64,000 nucleotides of DNA. Origin: Jackrogersella multiformis. Taxonomy: Eukaryota; Ascomycota; Sordariomycetes; Xylariales; Hypoxylaceae. The notes under the pieces are model-generated. The model had not been told where the DNA came from and did no database searches. It was given only the letters and a program-made list of their open reading frames with translations. Position numbers and translations under genes: made by a program. Shown here piece by piece: positions 43,942 through 56,502 of the stretch; positions within the stretch are counted from its first letter, which is position 1; each line of letters starts with the position of its first letter. The stretch is taken from assembly GCA_902806575.1 (NCBI GenBank), contig CADCXD010000011.1:1364001-1428000 (forward strand), written 5' to 3'.

Positions 43942-46937
43942 TTTGAGTGATAAGTGAAAGAGTCTTAAGACACTGGCTTTAACTGAAGGCTTTGATGATA
44001 AGCTTAAGAGACTGATGATGACTCTACTAATAGAAGTTGCAATAGAGAGATGTTGATAATGTTATGTTAAACGATATTGATCTGCAGATGATGCTGGATT
44101 TGACATCATAACCGGCGATGGAAGCCTCTCTTATAACCCCCGTGCCTTACTGCAGTGCTGCCTCTTGAAAAAGGGAGGCGAAGGAGAGAAGAATCAAAGA
44201 CGATTAATTTAAGAGGGTAGGAACGTGGATTTAGAATATAATGGCTGAAGATTCCTAGTTAGCCTCCCCATGCCACGTGCGGCAGACTCCAACCATGTCT
44301 CAGCTAGCCCTTCAGTTTTGCTCTATGAGTATTCTCGTTCCGAAGCACGGCAATCTATCTGAGACATGCCTTATGGGGTCCAGTTTAAATTCCAAGGCAA
44401 GGAAGGGATCGTGAAGTTCAACCTCAGAACGATGCAATTGCAAGCCAATGACTGATATCTCGAGGTGATAAGATGTTGAGTTGACTTTACGATTCGAAGG
44501 TGAGTAGTTTTCGATTTGCTGCGCCCCCTGATCTCTATATTTGCCTAACATGCTCCGCCAGAGCAGTTTTCGGTATTAATTTTAAGAATCGTGGGGACCT
44601 CTAAATCCAGTCGCTGCTTGATAAGTCTCATAGGCAGGCAATTATGAGCTCTATAAGTTATGTTGAAACACAATGGAGAAGACGTCCAGTCAATCATTTT
44701 GAAACTTGGAGGAGGCTTGGCAGGGCCTAACTAGCTAGTATCGTATTGCCTTTACTAGAAAAATATATTGGAACGAACATAGCTTTGTAGACATAATACT
44801 ATCGAAGACTAAAGATGACTTGCATCTGAGTCGCAATTAGAGTATTGCTACAAACATCTCGTGCAAAGCTCTTATATGAGGTTTTCCATATCTTCTTTAC
44901 CATATCCCATATATCCTTCCCCTATGGTTCATACTAGGCGGAAACACCAGTATCCTGAAGTTGTTCTTCAGTAGGTACCTACTCTCACCTCTTAGGTTAG
45001 TAAGAGCATAATAGAATAAGCAGAATATGTATTTTCACCATTCAGTATGATAAAGGCCAAAATATAAATGTAAGCTAGTTCTTGATGATTAGGTACTTCA
45101 AACCACCTAAGTAAATGATCTAAGGGATAACTACCTAGGTAGCTAGACAGCGCATGGCGAACACATGGGTTATTTAATACACCGCGTCATCTACGTAGAT
45201 TAAGAACATATCCTACTGTTTTAGGTCTTCAAGTCCGGATGATTACATGGCCATACTATTTAAGAGCGCCGTCGATGTCATCGTTCTGGTCAATGCGGGG
45301 ATTGCCTCCCCGATCTGGGGTCCGCTCAGGATCGTCATAGCAGTGAGCAGCAGTTCGCCCGGAGGTGGGTATCCGATCGCCGCTAATGATGCTCGTGGCG
45401 TGTGAAGCTCTCTGCAGATCACTTCCGTACCTTGGAAAGCATTAGCTATGATCGTTCGTAGAAGTAGTAGTTAATTTATTGGTTGAACTACTACGAGCTC
45501 CGAATATTCATAGTCTTTGATGCACTTGATGGATCGTCAGATAAGTAGCAATGGGGTTATGGATTACCGCGCACCATGTCTCGTCAGCTGCAGACGGGCT
45601 TTGGCTTTATACTTGACTCATTATGGATGATATCGATAGGCCTCCTTCGATAGGTCAGATCTCAAGGTAGCTCAATGTTTTTCCCGGGAGGCACCCAGCT
45701 GGACAAGCGAGTCGTGTGTCAGGTCTTCTAATCAACATCGTGGGTAAAAACATGCGATATGCCGACTCGCAAACATACGGACTTTGCCTCGTCTATCGCA
45801 CCGCAGACTACAGGTATATAAACGAACGTAACGACCTGCCAGCAGCGCAGCTCCCCCTTACGCTCCGTCCACGATGTCTTCGACATCTACACTGCACCGC
45901 CGTCGAAATCTGGTATTTATGGAATGCAACGAGTCGGAAGAGATGCTCGTGAAACTGTAGCGGAACGAAGGGAGACTTTTGCCTTTGATAATAACATACT
46001 AAGATGGCGTACGGCCTCTGGAAGGGCCTCCACATGACCCAACTTCCCGACATACAAGACGCTTAGGAGACGAGCGAAGCGGAAATCTTGCTGCAGAAAC
46101 TGACGGACTTTATCTCGACGCCGATCTGTCTGCGCTGTATCGAATCCGATATCATAATCAACTACCCGGGGGGGGAGGGGATTCACACATCTCTTATATC
46201 ACGCCGTTGACGCCTCTAATGTTGCGCAAGGGATCAACACTCACCAATTTACATCGTACCTAGCCTTCTCAAAAGTTCGGGTGCGCAGCTTCTGGGATGC
46301 GCCTTCGTCCTGGCGACCACTGGTATTGGACTCTGCTCCACTCCTCGAGATATCATGAGCACCGACCCCAAGAATACACCGATTCCGGCTATGTATAGAT
46401 GAAAGAGTTCATGACAACGACTAGACATGTCATTGTGCATGGCGTGTATGATAATAAAGAGGGATATAAACTCAACTTGAGGCTCAAAGACGGGGTTACG
46501 ACGCCCAATCGGCATTGAACAAAGAGAGATGGCATTTGCAGACCGCGATGATACGGTTACAATGTTGCAAGTACTAGACACGTAAAAGAGACACCTCAAA
46601 GCCGAACCACGGGGTATAGTCGACGAGACAATGAAGCATCTCCATGTATAAGAAATCGTCTAACCCCTAGTGTCTACGAGAGCACAGTTGGCTTTCCTCC
46701 CCAGAAATTTTCCTTCAATTTTCTTGCTTCAGCATCTACACGGGTATTCACCCCAAGTCATTCGTGAAACATCACGACTTCGGTCTCGACACTCATTTCA
46801 AGGCGTAACGCCAGTCGGTCTTTTGACATAAGTCTATTGAAATATCATTTCTTTCAACGGCAACAGAATTTGCTCCACTTTACTCTATTATAAAAATTAT
46901 CGGGATAAAATCTAAAATCACCAAACAAAAGTTCGAA
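43942..46937. other. Gene-poor region of 3 kb with coding-like fragments
   Basis: The left end is the promoter of the Cys-rich secreted protein. From about 45245 to 46600 the minus strand carries three separate protein-like stretches, listed separately. The rest is AT-rich with scattered ACCT/AGGT cores (45131-45143). Confidence 0.5.
45245..46600 (-). pseudogene. Coding-like fragments of an unrecognised, probably decayed gene
   Basis: Three minus-strand stretches have natural protein composition but no continuous structure. 46599-46249 reads RNPVFEPQVEFISLFIIIHA and HLYIAGIGVFLGSVLMISRG. 46186-45917 reads FLQQDFRFARLLSVLYVGKL and VEALPEAVRHL. The GC-rich island 45470-45245 reads IANAFQGTEVICRELHTPRA and PPPGELLLTAMTILSG, ending with a stop. 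In the same island the plus strand also has a 52-codon ORF from 45248. I cannot name a family or show correct splice phases. It may be one gene broken by indels. Confidence 0.25.
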
Positions 46938-47150
46938 ATGCAATTCGCCAACATCCTTCTGCTCGCGACTGCGGCCCTGGGTAGCGTGATCACGACGGTA
47001 CGCGATGGGCGATCGCACTTCGTTGCTTCTCCGTCGGCCAACGGCAGGCGCGCCATCGCCGCCGACCAAATGTTGAAGCCCGAGAACTTCGCATATGTAC
47101 AGGAAGATAAGCGGAAAGCGCAGCTCACCTGGGAGGGACACAGCAGCTAG
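46938..47150 (+). CDS. Very small secreted protein
   Basis: Single-exon ORF of 70 aa. MQFANILLLATAALGSVITT is a good signal peptide. The mature part of about 50 aa has no cysteine and contains a dibasic NGRRAIAADQ and a KRK near the end, so it may be processed further. The upstream sequence has CT-rich and AT-rich stretches but no certain TATA box. The minus strand is also open here, but without a signal peptide or start support. Homologues are not known to me. It could be a secreted peptide or a chance ORF. Confidence 0.45.
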   Translation: MQFANILLLATAALGSVITTVRDGRSHFVASPSANGRRAIAADQMLKPENFAYVQEDKRKAQLTWEGHSS

Positions 47151-47578
47151 GCTGGATCCTGGCTTTATTGAATATGGGACACGGAGTTTTGGATTGGGTT
47201 CTACCTGTACCTGTAAAGTCGTACATAACTTGAATAAAGCGCTCGTTTGGTAGTTGATGAAAATAAAATAAAAGTTCATTGTATAAGTTCATGATAAAAT
47301 TCATGGTTCAATAACCGGTATTCTATGCACCGTAAATAATTTTAATACAGAATGCTCTCATTGTGGTGTCGGTTTAAGATGGTGGTAATATGGACGAGTC
47401 TAGCCTAGAAATTACCGTTGGCGCACCATCGTTGGAGTAAATCAACCGGAGGAAATGAAGATAAGATAAATCTGTTACCAGCTAGCCTTCAGCAGTAATG
47501 CGAAATTAATCAGATGTAAAAGTGAGGCGATGCGAAATGCCTCGTCGTGAATGATCCCCCTCTTCCTAAATTCTACGG

Positions 47579-47620
47579 TCTACGGAATTCTCCAAGATCT
47601 ACGGAATTCTCCAAGATCTA
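47579..47620. repeat. Direct 19-20-nt tandem duplication
   Basis: Two adjacent copies of a unit reading tctacggaattctccaaga. It is a recent local duplication in non-coding DNA. Confidence 0.8.
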
Positions 47621-49214
47621 AGATTGTGAGGTCCAGCACTCGACACTCGTTGGAATGATAGTGTTAAGGTGCGAGATAAGAGGTGGCGTGGAGAATAAGC
47701 CGGGATGAGCAGGGCTGATGGGACAAGACCTCTCTTATCTTAACAGGACATGGAGGTGACCGTGAATGAGGGATCATGGAGACATGGAGACATGGAGAAA
47801 AAACTTCCATTCCTTAATACAAGGTAGGACTATTTCCACCCACCCTGCTAGCTTTACCATTCCTGGAATGGGCTGAGACGGACGGGACATGGAAGATGGA
47901 AGGATGCATCTGCCATTCGCAGCATTCGCAGCCCCGGTAACTTGGAATTGCCCCGTTTGGCCCCGCCCGACGCTTGCCTCTATCTACCTCCTACCTAGGT
48001 ACCTCCTACCTATTCCTAAGTAGATAGGTAATAGGTACATGTAGGTATGTGATTGTACATAAAGGCCTGCATGAATATTCTGCAGTGTATCTTCGAGACG
48101 AGATGATGAATCATTTCAATTGGTTCGGCTTGTTTGGCAATCTCGAGATGGTGTCTATGGCTTTCCATATTTCTTATTTCTTCTCAAAATGATGAATAAG
48201 TAATCGGGAAGTCCGTGGTAGTTTTCAGTTGCGCTGTATTGTCATAGAACCTTGTCATAGAACCATTGTATTGTCCTGGCATCCAGTGCTCTATGGCAAT
48301 TTGCTACAATGACAGAATGACAGAATGAGTGACAATTGGTCCGTCGATGATGCCTATCCCACCTTGCCTTGTCTTGTCTTGTCTTACTCCATGTCTCACT
48401 TGTTTTTGTGATATGGTACAGGCAAATACCGTGGTACGCCATCAGATGGAAGATGCCACCATCCCACCATCCCGGGAGGATGCCCCTGAAACTAGTTCCA
48501 TCGCCTATGACTCGTCGTGCTTGGTGGCCGTATCTAGTCTGTTAGTGCACCTAGGAGGTAGCAGGTAGGGAGGTAGGGAGGTAGGGTTGGCATCATTCGG
48601 AGTTATTCTCGCTTCAACCGAGGACAACTAGGACAATCAATTCATTTGGCCGAGTCTATTATTAAGTAGACATTATTAGAACTAGTTGATCTCTTCTAAA
48701 GAGCTGCCTCTTTCCTTTCTAACTACAGGAGCAGAGGAGGTAGCGAAGAGTAATTGGAACTGGCGAAGATAGATAAATAAAAAAAGTAAAACTTCGTATC
48801 TTGAATTCTTAGCGAGTGTTACATACAGCTCACGATCCCTGGAGCTTCCTTGTAGGATGGCCCTGTCACCCCCCACTGAATCCACTAAATTATCCCTTCG
48901 GGGCTTGCTTGGCTTTTCCTGTGGCACCCTACAAAGTAGTGGATCGTCTGTCACCGAAATAAGCAGGGCAGGGCCATAGCGCGCTAGGCCTAAAGCGTAG
49001 GTTTTAATTGAATAGTCAGGTCATGTGAAAGCGTGTCAATATCCCGTTTCTGTGAGACGCGTGGGCCAACTACCATCGCCAAATTAACGTGTTTGCCTGA
49101 AATATACGGAATACAACCAAATATGACAATTGGAGCAGTTATAGCAGCAAGTAAAAAACACCTAGGCGTTAAAAAATAGGTACTCACGCATCACAGCTGG
49201 ACATGGGTCTGTCG

Positions 49215-49224
49215 CTATATAAGG
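49215..49224 (+). promoter_or_regulatory. Possible TATA box of the BTB gene
   Basis: CTATATAAGG lies about 350 nt before the ATG at 49574. It would imply a leader of about 320 nt, which is supported only by the pyrimidine-rich sequence that follows. Confidence 0.35.
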
Positions 49225-49573
49225 ATGGCACCACCCAATCTGTTCTTTCCCTTCAATCATCCATAAACTTTACAGCCTCGGGAAGGTACAGGTAGGCCAT
49301 TTTCTCATCTTGTCTTATTTCTATACCTCGGTATTTCCATAATCACTTTCCGTCCTCTAAACCAATACCCATCCATCAATAACCATCTATCGCGACCGGC
49401 ACCACCACCACACTTTAACTCGTCAAACTTTCGCATCAACTACAATCTAGCGACCGAGACGGAATTTTATGCAACGTTGAGAGGGTGATTTTCTCGGTCG
49501 GGGATTTAAGAGAATTAGATCGAACCACGAAGTCATTCCGAATAATAATTATCTACATACGTAGATATTCAAC

Positions 49574-50653
49574 ATGTTCAGCCGACGATTTGAGCCGCCA
49601 TCGAACAAAAACTCATCTAAGACTCACAAGGTCAACAAGTCTAGTTCGTCATTCAGCAAGACTCATGGCGTTTCTAAGAGCCGGCATGAGCCTCGTCAGC
49701 ATCGACGTCCAGCGACGGCGACATCTTCGAATGTGCCAAATGAAACCGCCCTCTCACCAACTGGGTATGTCTTTAATTCTACCTATGTTTCCTTTCATTT
49801 TTAAATGTTTTAATGTATTAATATGTTTATTTTCGCAGCAACTTAACTCCATCCATCGTGACCCTAGTCATCGGGAAGGACCAGCGCATCTTCGCTGCGC
49901 ACGAAGACGTTCTCTCCGCTTCGCCGTGGTTCCAGCAGGCCATGTCGGATCAGTACATGGACTCGCAGAACAGCAAGCGCATCCATCTTCCCGACGAGGA
50001 GCCCGAGATCTTCTCTTCCATCTTGGAATATCTATACAAGGGCGACTATTACCCTCGCCTGATCCACAACAAGCGTCGGAACTCGTGGGAGATCGAGCAT
50101 ATCGAAGATGACGGCCGAGCCTCGAGCGAGTCGACCATCTACCACCATGCTGTCGACGGTGACATTCTAAAGGATACTGTTATTTATTGTACTGCCGACA
50201 AATATGGCCTCGAGGAACTGAAGCGAGTTGCTTTGCGTAAGCAGGGTCTCCGTAAGCTACCCAGATCGTCGCTCGGTCGTCACTCGGTTACAGCCTTGAG
50301 AGCAAACTGCTAACGATATGTCGATAGAATCCGGCATTCAATGCAGCACCATCCTGCAGTCGGCCCGCTATGCATATGCCAACACGCCCGACTCCGACTC
50401 CAAGTTGCGAGCTCACTACCTCGCCCTCATCATTCGGAGTCGCAACACATTCAAGCGGAGCGGCACCATGCAGCTGGAGATGTTCAACGGCGGCACGCAA
50501 CTCTTCTTTGATCTGTTCGTCGCTCTGTGTAATCACGTTGATGATATTTCCAGCGCTCAGTAAGTCGCTTCTATCCATCACGATCACCCCGGTGCAGCGC
50601 ACTGACGGTATTTCCTCAGAAACACGCCCCGAAGCAATCGCCACTTCTTTTGA
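49574..50653 (+). CDS. BTB/POZ domain protein
   Basis: Four exons (49574..49764, 49839..50251, 50328..50559, 50620..50653) give 289 aa. The first 60 residues are basic and Ser-rich. The BTB fold starts at TPSIVTLVIGKDQRIFAAHE and continues DVLSASPWFQQAM, IHLPDEEPEIFSSILEYLYK, the usual core order. The C-terminal region (QCSTILQSARYAYANTP, ALIIRSRNTFKRSGTMQLEM) is shared by ascomycete BTB proteins. Intron 2 uses the second of two GTAAGC donors, at 50252, keeping RKQGLQSGIQC continuous. The last intron (GTAAGT at 50560, CTGAC branch, TTCCTCAG) adds NTPRSNRHFF; if it is not spliced, the stop is at 50563. BTB proteins dimerise or act as cullin-3 adaptors. Target unknown. Confidence 0.85.
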
Positions 50654-52562
50654 ATTGCTCCATCAATTCCGTCATCCATCCACATTTCCCATCCCATCGT
50701 CCTTATTTCATGGTACCGTCTAAGCGTCCGTGGATCTCGTCATCCTAAAACCTAATGATCAACGTTTCAATACCGTTTCTGTATCTTCTGTCATCGTGTT
50801 CCGAAAGACTTGGGTCCTTTCTTTTCGGGGTGGAGCACATCAGCGACAAATACCACATCATCGGCGTTCTGGATACTCTCTGGATTGGGATTTTCGCAGC
50901 GGGTAATATCTGGTTTTTTTTTGGTCTCATTCCTGACGTCTGTTGTATCATTATCATTTTAGGAACTATTGTCCCTTCAGGAGTCTTGGAGGACCTTGCC
51001 ATAGCGGACTCATAGGTCCGGACATATGTGGTGAGGTCGTTTAGAGAACTGAAGAAGAAAAAAAGATACCATGAGGGTTGGAGAGTTTTATACATGAGAA
51101 AGGTTGAAGACGTCTTTTTTCTACTGGGGGCCGGAAAGGTGGAGTCACGATAAGAGAAAAAGAGGTATGAAAAAAAGGCGGAAGTGCTCTGGCTAAGTTG
51201 CATACACGCCCGACGGAAATCTCACGAATCTCCCCTGTACTATTACATTTCTGAACTATCGTTGATGGCAGCTAGCTGCTTTCTCCCCTCGGTCTTCAGA
51301 TACACCAGACCGGGGGCGGCCGGGAGGCAAAGCGAAGAAAAAATTTATTAATGAATATCTAAAGTTCTTGTATATACTTCCCACCTCTAGTATTTTAAGC
51401 GACGATGGCGCCTGTGATAGTTTCTCATGGATCGGAAATGCCCTCCCGTTACCCATTTCGTTCCCTACAAGCCAAATACATACGTACCCATAGATCTCTA
51501 TCTCGTAAGCACCTAATCCCAAAGGAGCAATAATGTAGAAATACGCAGAGGCGAATAGGACGAACCGATGAAAAGGAGAACCCCGGACGATAAATCTGAC
51601 TATTATCATTTGCCAATGGCATTTCCGCACCAGCCAGAAGGGCGCCCCGGTCTCACCATCCTTGCCTATCCTATCCTAGATACCCTGATAATACCTACCT
51701 AAGACATACATACAATATATGTAGGCAGCTGGACCCCGGTCATAAGTTATAGTGGTTGCATATCGCCCCCACCCACCCTCGAAGGGTTCCGCTCTAGGAG
51801 GGACGGGAGGGATGTATGAGTCATTCCTCCACAACCGGAATCAGCCCAACATGCATACACACATGCCTGTGGAACATCGAAAACCAGCAATCTCCCATCG
51901 AAGGAGGGGTGGAATAATTTAATGCTGGTCGTGTGGGTCGGGTAGACTAAGAGATGGATGGGCGGCCTGTCTTCCCCGGGGCGCTGGTGCTGACCTATGC
52001 TGCTATGTAATACTATAGTCGTGGAAGAATGGATATACCTACCTAGCTTCGTGGATATTAGGTTGGTTTCAGGGAGTGGCTAGTATGACGGATCTATAAT
52101 AAATTTAATGACCGGTATTTATTCCTCGGGTTTGGGAAGGAGGAAGTGTGTGATACCATGATGTCTCTAAGCAGAACGACGTATGCCCATCTCATCACAC
52201 TCGGACAGACGGAGAGAAAACGAACACAATATTATACGTCACAATAGAAAGAATAAGTAATATTACGGCACAGGTCTCCTTGAGTTCTTATTCGTTACGA
52301 TCATTAATTAAAACGAGGCTGCAGAGCGGGATCTAATGCATAGCCGGATCTAGCAATATCTGACTTCTCCACACCTCCCCAAAGTCAGCCGCATCTTCAA
52401 TGGAAGGCAACTCGATATTATTCGCGTGTACCATTAAGCCTGAGTTCCGCAACTCCCAAGGCGGGTGATACGTACCTAATGTGTCGCCTATCCTCCCCGC
52501 CTTGCTCGGCCGGATGACAGATATGTATCTCAACTGCCCATCCAATTGCCCAGTCCCTTGAC
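50654..52562. other. Intergenic region of 1.9 kb, convergent ends
   Basis: Lies between the end of the BTB gene (+) and the end of CSN12 (-). ORFs at 50745-51203 (minus) and 50755-51015 (plus) overlap each other, lie in likely 3' UTR and have no homology I recognise. Nothing else seen. Confidence 0.55.
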
Positions 52563-54519
52563 TCAGACTTTCGTGCCGGGAAAGGCGCCATTCTTGCTTA
52601 GTACGACAGTGCCGCGCTCGTGAGCAATATATCCCTTCATCAGATTCTGTGATAGGTTGACACCGTTAGTGAGTCATACTTTAAATAGAGTCGATGTATC
52701 GCCAATGAGAAGACCGCATGGCCTAGCGTAGAAAAATACTAGGACCACGACTCGGATATAAGATGTTAAGCTCCCCTAGAACTCAGGACACCACACACAC
52801 CGCTGTCGGTAATCATATGAATCATCGCGTGTCCCACGCACCCAACAAAATGTCGTACATCATCTTAATATGGGTCATGAGGAACGAGTAGGAAGATCGA
52901 GAGAAGAAAAATTGAGATGGGAGAAAAAAAAAAAGGGAAAGGCCTATACCTTATAGATCATGTTAGCCAAGAGACATTCTACCTCATCGGCATCGATGTC
53001 CTCTCCGCCACTGATCTTTATAGCTGCAGAAAATTCTGCCACCGGGATCCTTGTGCGACGAACGGGTGCGGCGCCGTCCTTCCCTTCCTCGAAGCCGCCT
53101 GAAATGAATACCTTCCGCAGCAGATTCCTCAGCGCGATATCGCGGCCGCGTTCTAGGGTGAGGTAGATGCGGCGCTTGATGAACTCATCCTGGCCGTCTC
53201 GTAGCGCAACGTCGAATGCGCGGAGGTCACCCTTCTTGATTGCTTCGCCCAACGGCAGGAAGAGTTTCTGTAGTCGGGGGAAAGGTCCGAGCAATTGGGG
53301 ACTGGGTAGTGTATGCGTCGTAAGGAGATGACATGGGATAAGATACGTTAGGATGAGCCTGTGAAGTGTAAGTATATGAAATAGGATCGCTATCAAGGCA
53401 TATGAGCGTACTCGAGGTTGCGCTTGGCGTCTTTGTGGCACATGTGCCAGGCCGTAGTAAGATGCTGTTCGGCCTAGGTCGTGTCAGCTAGTGTTATAAT
53501 AGATGTAACTAGAATGGCACCTCACCACCACGTAGTTCTCCTCGAGGAATGCTAAGACTCCTTCATAATACTTAAAAGTGACCTGCTGCGACTTGGGGAA
53601 TCTGTCAAGCGTCGGCATGTCTCCTCGGCCTGCCTGTATCGCCTTTAGGACATTCTTGGATAGAGTTGCTGAGTTCAGCTTGAAATAACTCTTGAATAAG
53701 AGATTGATGGCATAGTAGATACCCCATTTGCGTGACTCCTCTAGTGGTGCCCTGATACCCCGAATTAGTTGAGAATAGTGAAAAGGAGGAGTGGTTATGG
53801 TAAGCACCTGTCGTTCAGACACGTCTGAAAGATTCTATTGAGGTGCCGTGTGCAATCTTCAAGCATCTTATGCTCTTCAGATTCAGGATCGAAGTCATCT
53901 TGCATCACGGCGTCAGAAGTGAGTTCATTGCCGTTCTTCCTCTCCTCGTCCGCTCGGATAGCAAATAGCCGTAGATACTTCCCAGCCACATACAAGCACG
54001 GGATGGTCCAATTCTCGAATTCGTAGTGGGTGTATCCGCGTATTACTTGTAGTGTCAAGTCCTTCCACGCTTCATACACCTTTGTCCATGAAGCATTTGA
54101 TGACTTATACGTAGTTAGTGATCGATCAACTTGAGCCAAATTAACCCCAGAGAAAAGGCATCACCAGTCTAATGAGGCCAGTCAAGAATAGATGAGATGA
54201 AAAGGGTATCGGTAAGATTAAGGCATACCTTCCCATCATTCCGTAGACCTGCCGCGGCAAGGATCTCTCCTACTGCCTTCCAATAGGTGATGTATATCTC
54301 GAACCAGCCGTTCGTCTCGTCCTGGGACAGCCTTAGACGAGCAGGGTCCGAATAGAATAAGAAGTTGAGGTCGGATGTAGTATCCCTAAGACTTCCTCGA
54401 CCCCAAAGAGCTAGTAGCTTAGGCAAGGAAGTTTGAAAATCTGGACGAAGGGTTTCGGCGAGTTGGTCGCCCTTCATCTCAGAAAATGCCGTCCTGAACT
54501 CCTTTATGAGGGAATCCAT
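52563..54519 (-). CDS. CSN12 homologue (PCI-domain protein), with a suspected frame break
   Basis: Six exons on the minus strand: 54229..54519, 53808..54168, 53526..53751, 53412..53473, 52950..53358 and 52563..52646. The start MDSLIKEFRTAF, the middle YEAWKDLTLQVIRGY, IPCLYVAGKYLRLFAIRADE and LNDRAPLEESRKWGIYYAIN, and the later LILTYLIPCHLLTTHTLP, DIDADEVECLLANMIYKNLM and KGYIAHERGTVVLSKNGAFP match the CSN12/Thp1-related PCI family (COP9 signalosome-associated or mRNA-export TREX-2-like). Summed exons are 2 nt off a multiple of three: after the CATTAG acceptor (54168) the frame fails until GVNLAQVDRSL. A CT dinucleotide insertion in TTTTCTCTGGGG near 54150 would explain it. Either the gene is broken, the read has an error, or a splice site is misjudged. 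The 303-nt last intron is unusually long. Confidence 0.82.
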
Positions 54520-55466
54520 GGCGAGCTGGTTCTTAAAGAGGTTTAGGCAACACGGTGGCGGCTAGGAATTCCTAAAGTTCCAAGGTTCTTAGGGGTTCAA
54601 TGATGAGAAATTAGGAATTAAGAAGAATTTAATTGAACATGATACATTAAAATTATATGCCTAGTCGTTTCTTAGTCATTATTAAACTTTGGTAAACTCA
54701 TTGAATGTTGATACTGGCAGAGTAAGAAGCTGAGAACGAACGCTGGAAGTGGATTTCTTTGATCGGTTCGTCCCGCTATAATTGGGTAAGTTTACACTAC
54801 CTAGGTAGATATAGCGGGTAAGCTAGACCCACTTTCTATCGTGCCCAATTAAGAACCTTTACTTCATAGAACAGGTACCGACCTGCAACAGTCAGTGTAC
54901 TATAACATAGTTCCATATGAGATAAATTGGTCAATCCTTGAGTATTGTCATTTCTGATTTGTTTTAAAGATAATTAGAAACTCGTATTCTAATGTAGATT
55001 TTCTTATAGATTTTAATATAATTTGATTGTTGGGTTGGAAAATATATCTGTGATATCATTTCCTCACTTGTACCAGGCTCTCTGACCAGTGACCACGACT
55101 TTTTGTGACGCTAAACCTTTGAGGGTTGGTAGTAATGGCGGGGTTGCAATGATCGAAAGCTTCAAATTCCCAGCCACATACCTAGGTACGTACCCCACAC
55201 TGCGCACACGCACCGCCACTTTATCACCTCGAGGCAGCTGCCAGGTTTGTCGAGCAAAGCCACAGGGCACTAGGGCGGGAAACCCTTAGCACCAGAATTT
55301 TTGCGAAAACTTTCCTGGTAAGCGAATTCAACCTTCTAAACTTCGAGGCCCGGACTTTTTCCTCTACTTCGAACGCATCACGACCAAGGTTAAGACCAAC
55401 ACACACCAAATCATAGTAAGTTAAACACTTGATACATTTATTTATCAATTACTGACTTTCTTCAAG
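54520..55466. other. Divergent promoter region of CSN12 and eL20
   Basis: About 950 nt of AT-rich DNA between the divergent starts at 54519 (-) and 55467 (+). One palindromic core occurs near 54800-54808 and another at 55182-55192. No gene recognised. Confidence 0.6.
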
Positions 55467-56502
55467 ATGGGTAAGCTACAATTTTATTTCCCTCTCTACT
55501 TCAGCGCTCGACATAATCCGCCGAGATGCATTCGAAATGTTCGATTGATCGAGAGTAAATACGACACCCGCCGAGTCAAGAAGCCAATAGACGCATAACT
55601 TCATATCTGAGTCTCGCGCCACACGGAGATAATCATACAAATACTCTCGGACGATTAAAGCAAAAATTATCGAGGCAGTTAGGGAACTTCAGGATTTCAA
55701 CGACACAACTCATGTACAAATCATGTTTTGTCACGCGAGGAAACTTGACGACAGCATCAATACCTGACAATTTGATAATCGACCGCGCTATGGATTTGCT
55801 TCAATTCGGCCAAATTATATTTATCTGCGAGAGAAAATATCAATACTAACAATGTTGGCACCAGGTCGTCTTCAGGAATACCAGGTCATCGGCCGCCATC
55901 TGCCTTCCGAGGCCAACCCTACTCCTAAGCTTTACCGCATGCGAATCTTTGCCCCCAACGATGTCGTCGCCAAGTCCCGCTTTTGGTACTTCATCACCAA
56001 GCTCAAGAAGGTCAAGAAGGCCAACGGCGAGATTGTCAGCATGAACAAGGTATGCCACGATGGTCAGACTCGGATAGGAAAAAACGGTGGGAATTAACAT
56101 TATACTAGATCGCCGAGAAGAACCCCCTCCGCGTCAAGAACTTCGGCATCTGGATCCGATACGACTCCCGATCTGGTACTCACAACATGTACAAGGAGTA
56201 CCGAGAGATGTCGCGAACGGAGGCTGTTGAGGCTCTCTACCAGGACATGGCTGCCCGACACCGCGCTCGATTCCGGTCCATCCACGTATGATTCTCTTAA
56301 TATTCAGTGTTCTTAATCCGTACTGTGGCTAACAGTCTTTTAGATCCTCCGTGTTGTCGAGATTGAGAAGACCGATGATGTCAAGCGACCTTACATCAAG
56401 CAACTCGTGACCAAGAACCTCACTTTCCCCTTACCTCACCGTGTACCCAGAATCAGCAACAAGAAGGTGTTCAGCGCCACCCGACCTTCTACATTCGCAT
56501 AA
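55467..56502 (+). CDS. rpl20: 60S ribosomal protein eL20 (RPL18a/Rpl20)
   Basis: Four exons (55467..55470, 55865..56049, 56109..56285, 56344..56502) give 174 aa, the family length. The first exon contains only ATGG; a 394-nt intron splits the second codon and the protein resumes GRLQEYQVIGRHLPSE. Diagnostic sequences follow: PKLYRMRIFAPNDVVAKSRF, WYFITKLKKVKKANGEIVSM, FGIWIRYDSRSGTHNMYKEY, RHRARFRSIH, and the ending FPLPHRVPRISNKKVFSATR. It is a core component of the large ribosomal subunit near the central protuberance/5S RNP side. Ribosomal protein genes of ascomycetes commonly carry the first intron right after the start codon. No defect seen. Confidence 0.97.

Larger units (their letters stand above)
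47151..49573. other. Intergenic region of 2.4 kb with simple repeats
   Basis: Contains a tandem duplication at 47579-47620, GAGACATG repeats near 47780-47800, a GTCTT repeat near 48368-48385 and a GGTAGGGA repeat near 48562-48587, plus palindromes around 47992-48003. The right end is the promoter and long leader of the BTB gene. Confidence 0.6.

Noticed and set aside
46854..47279. 141-codon minus ORF opposite the small secreted protein
   Set aside because: No signal or domain. The plus strand has an ATG followed by a good signal peptide.
50745..51203. 152-codon minus ORF and 86-codon plus ORF after the BTB gene
   Set aside because: They overlap each other in likely 3' UTR, run through homopolymer tracts and show no motif.
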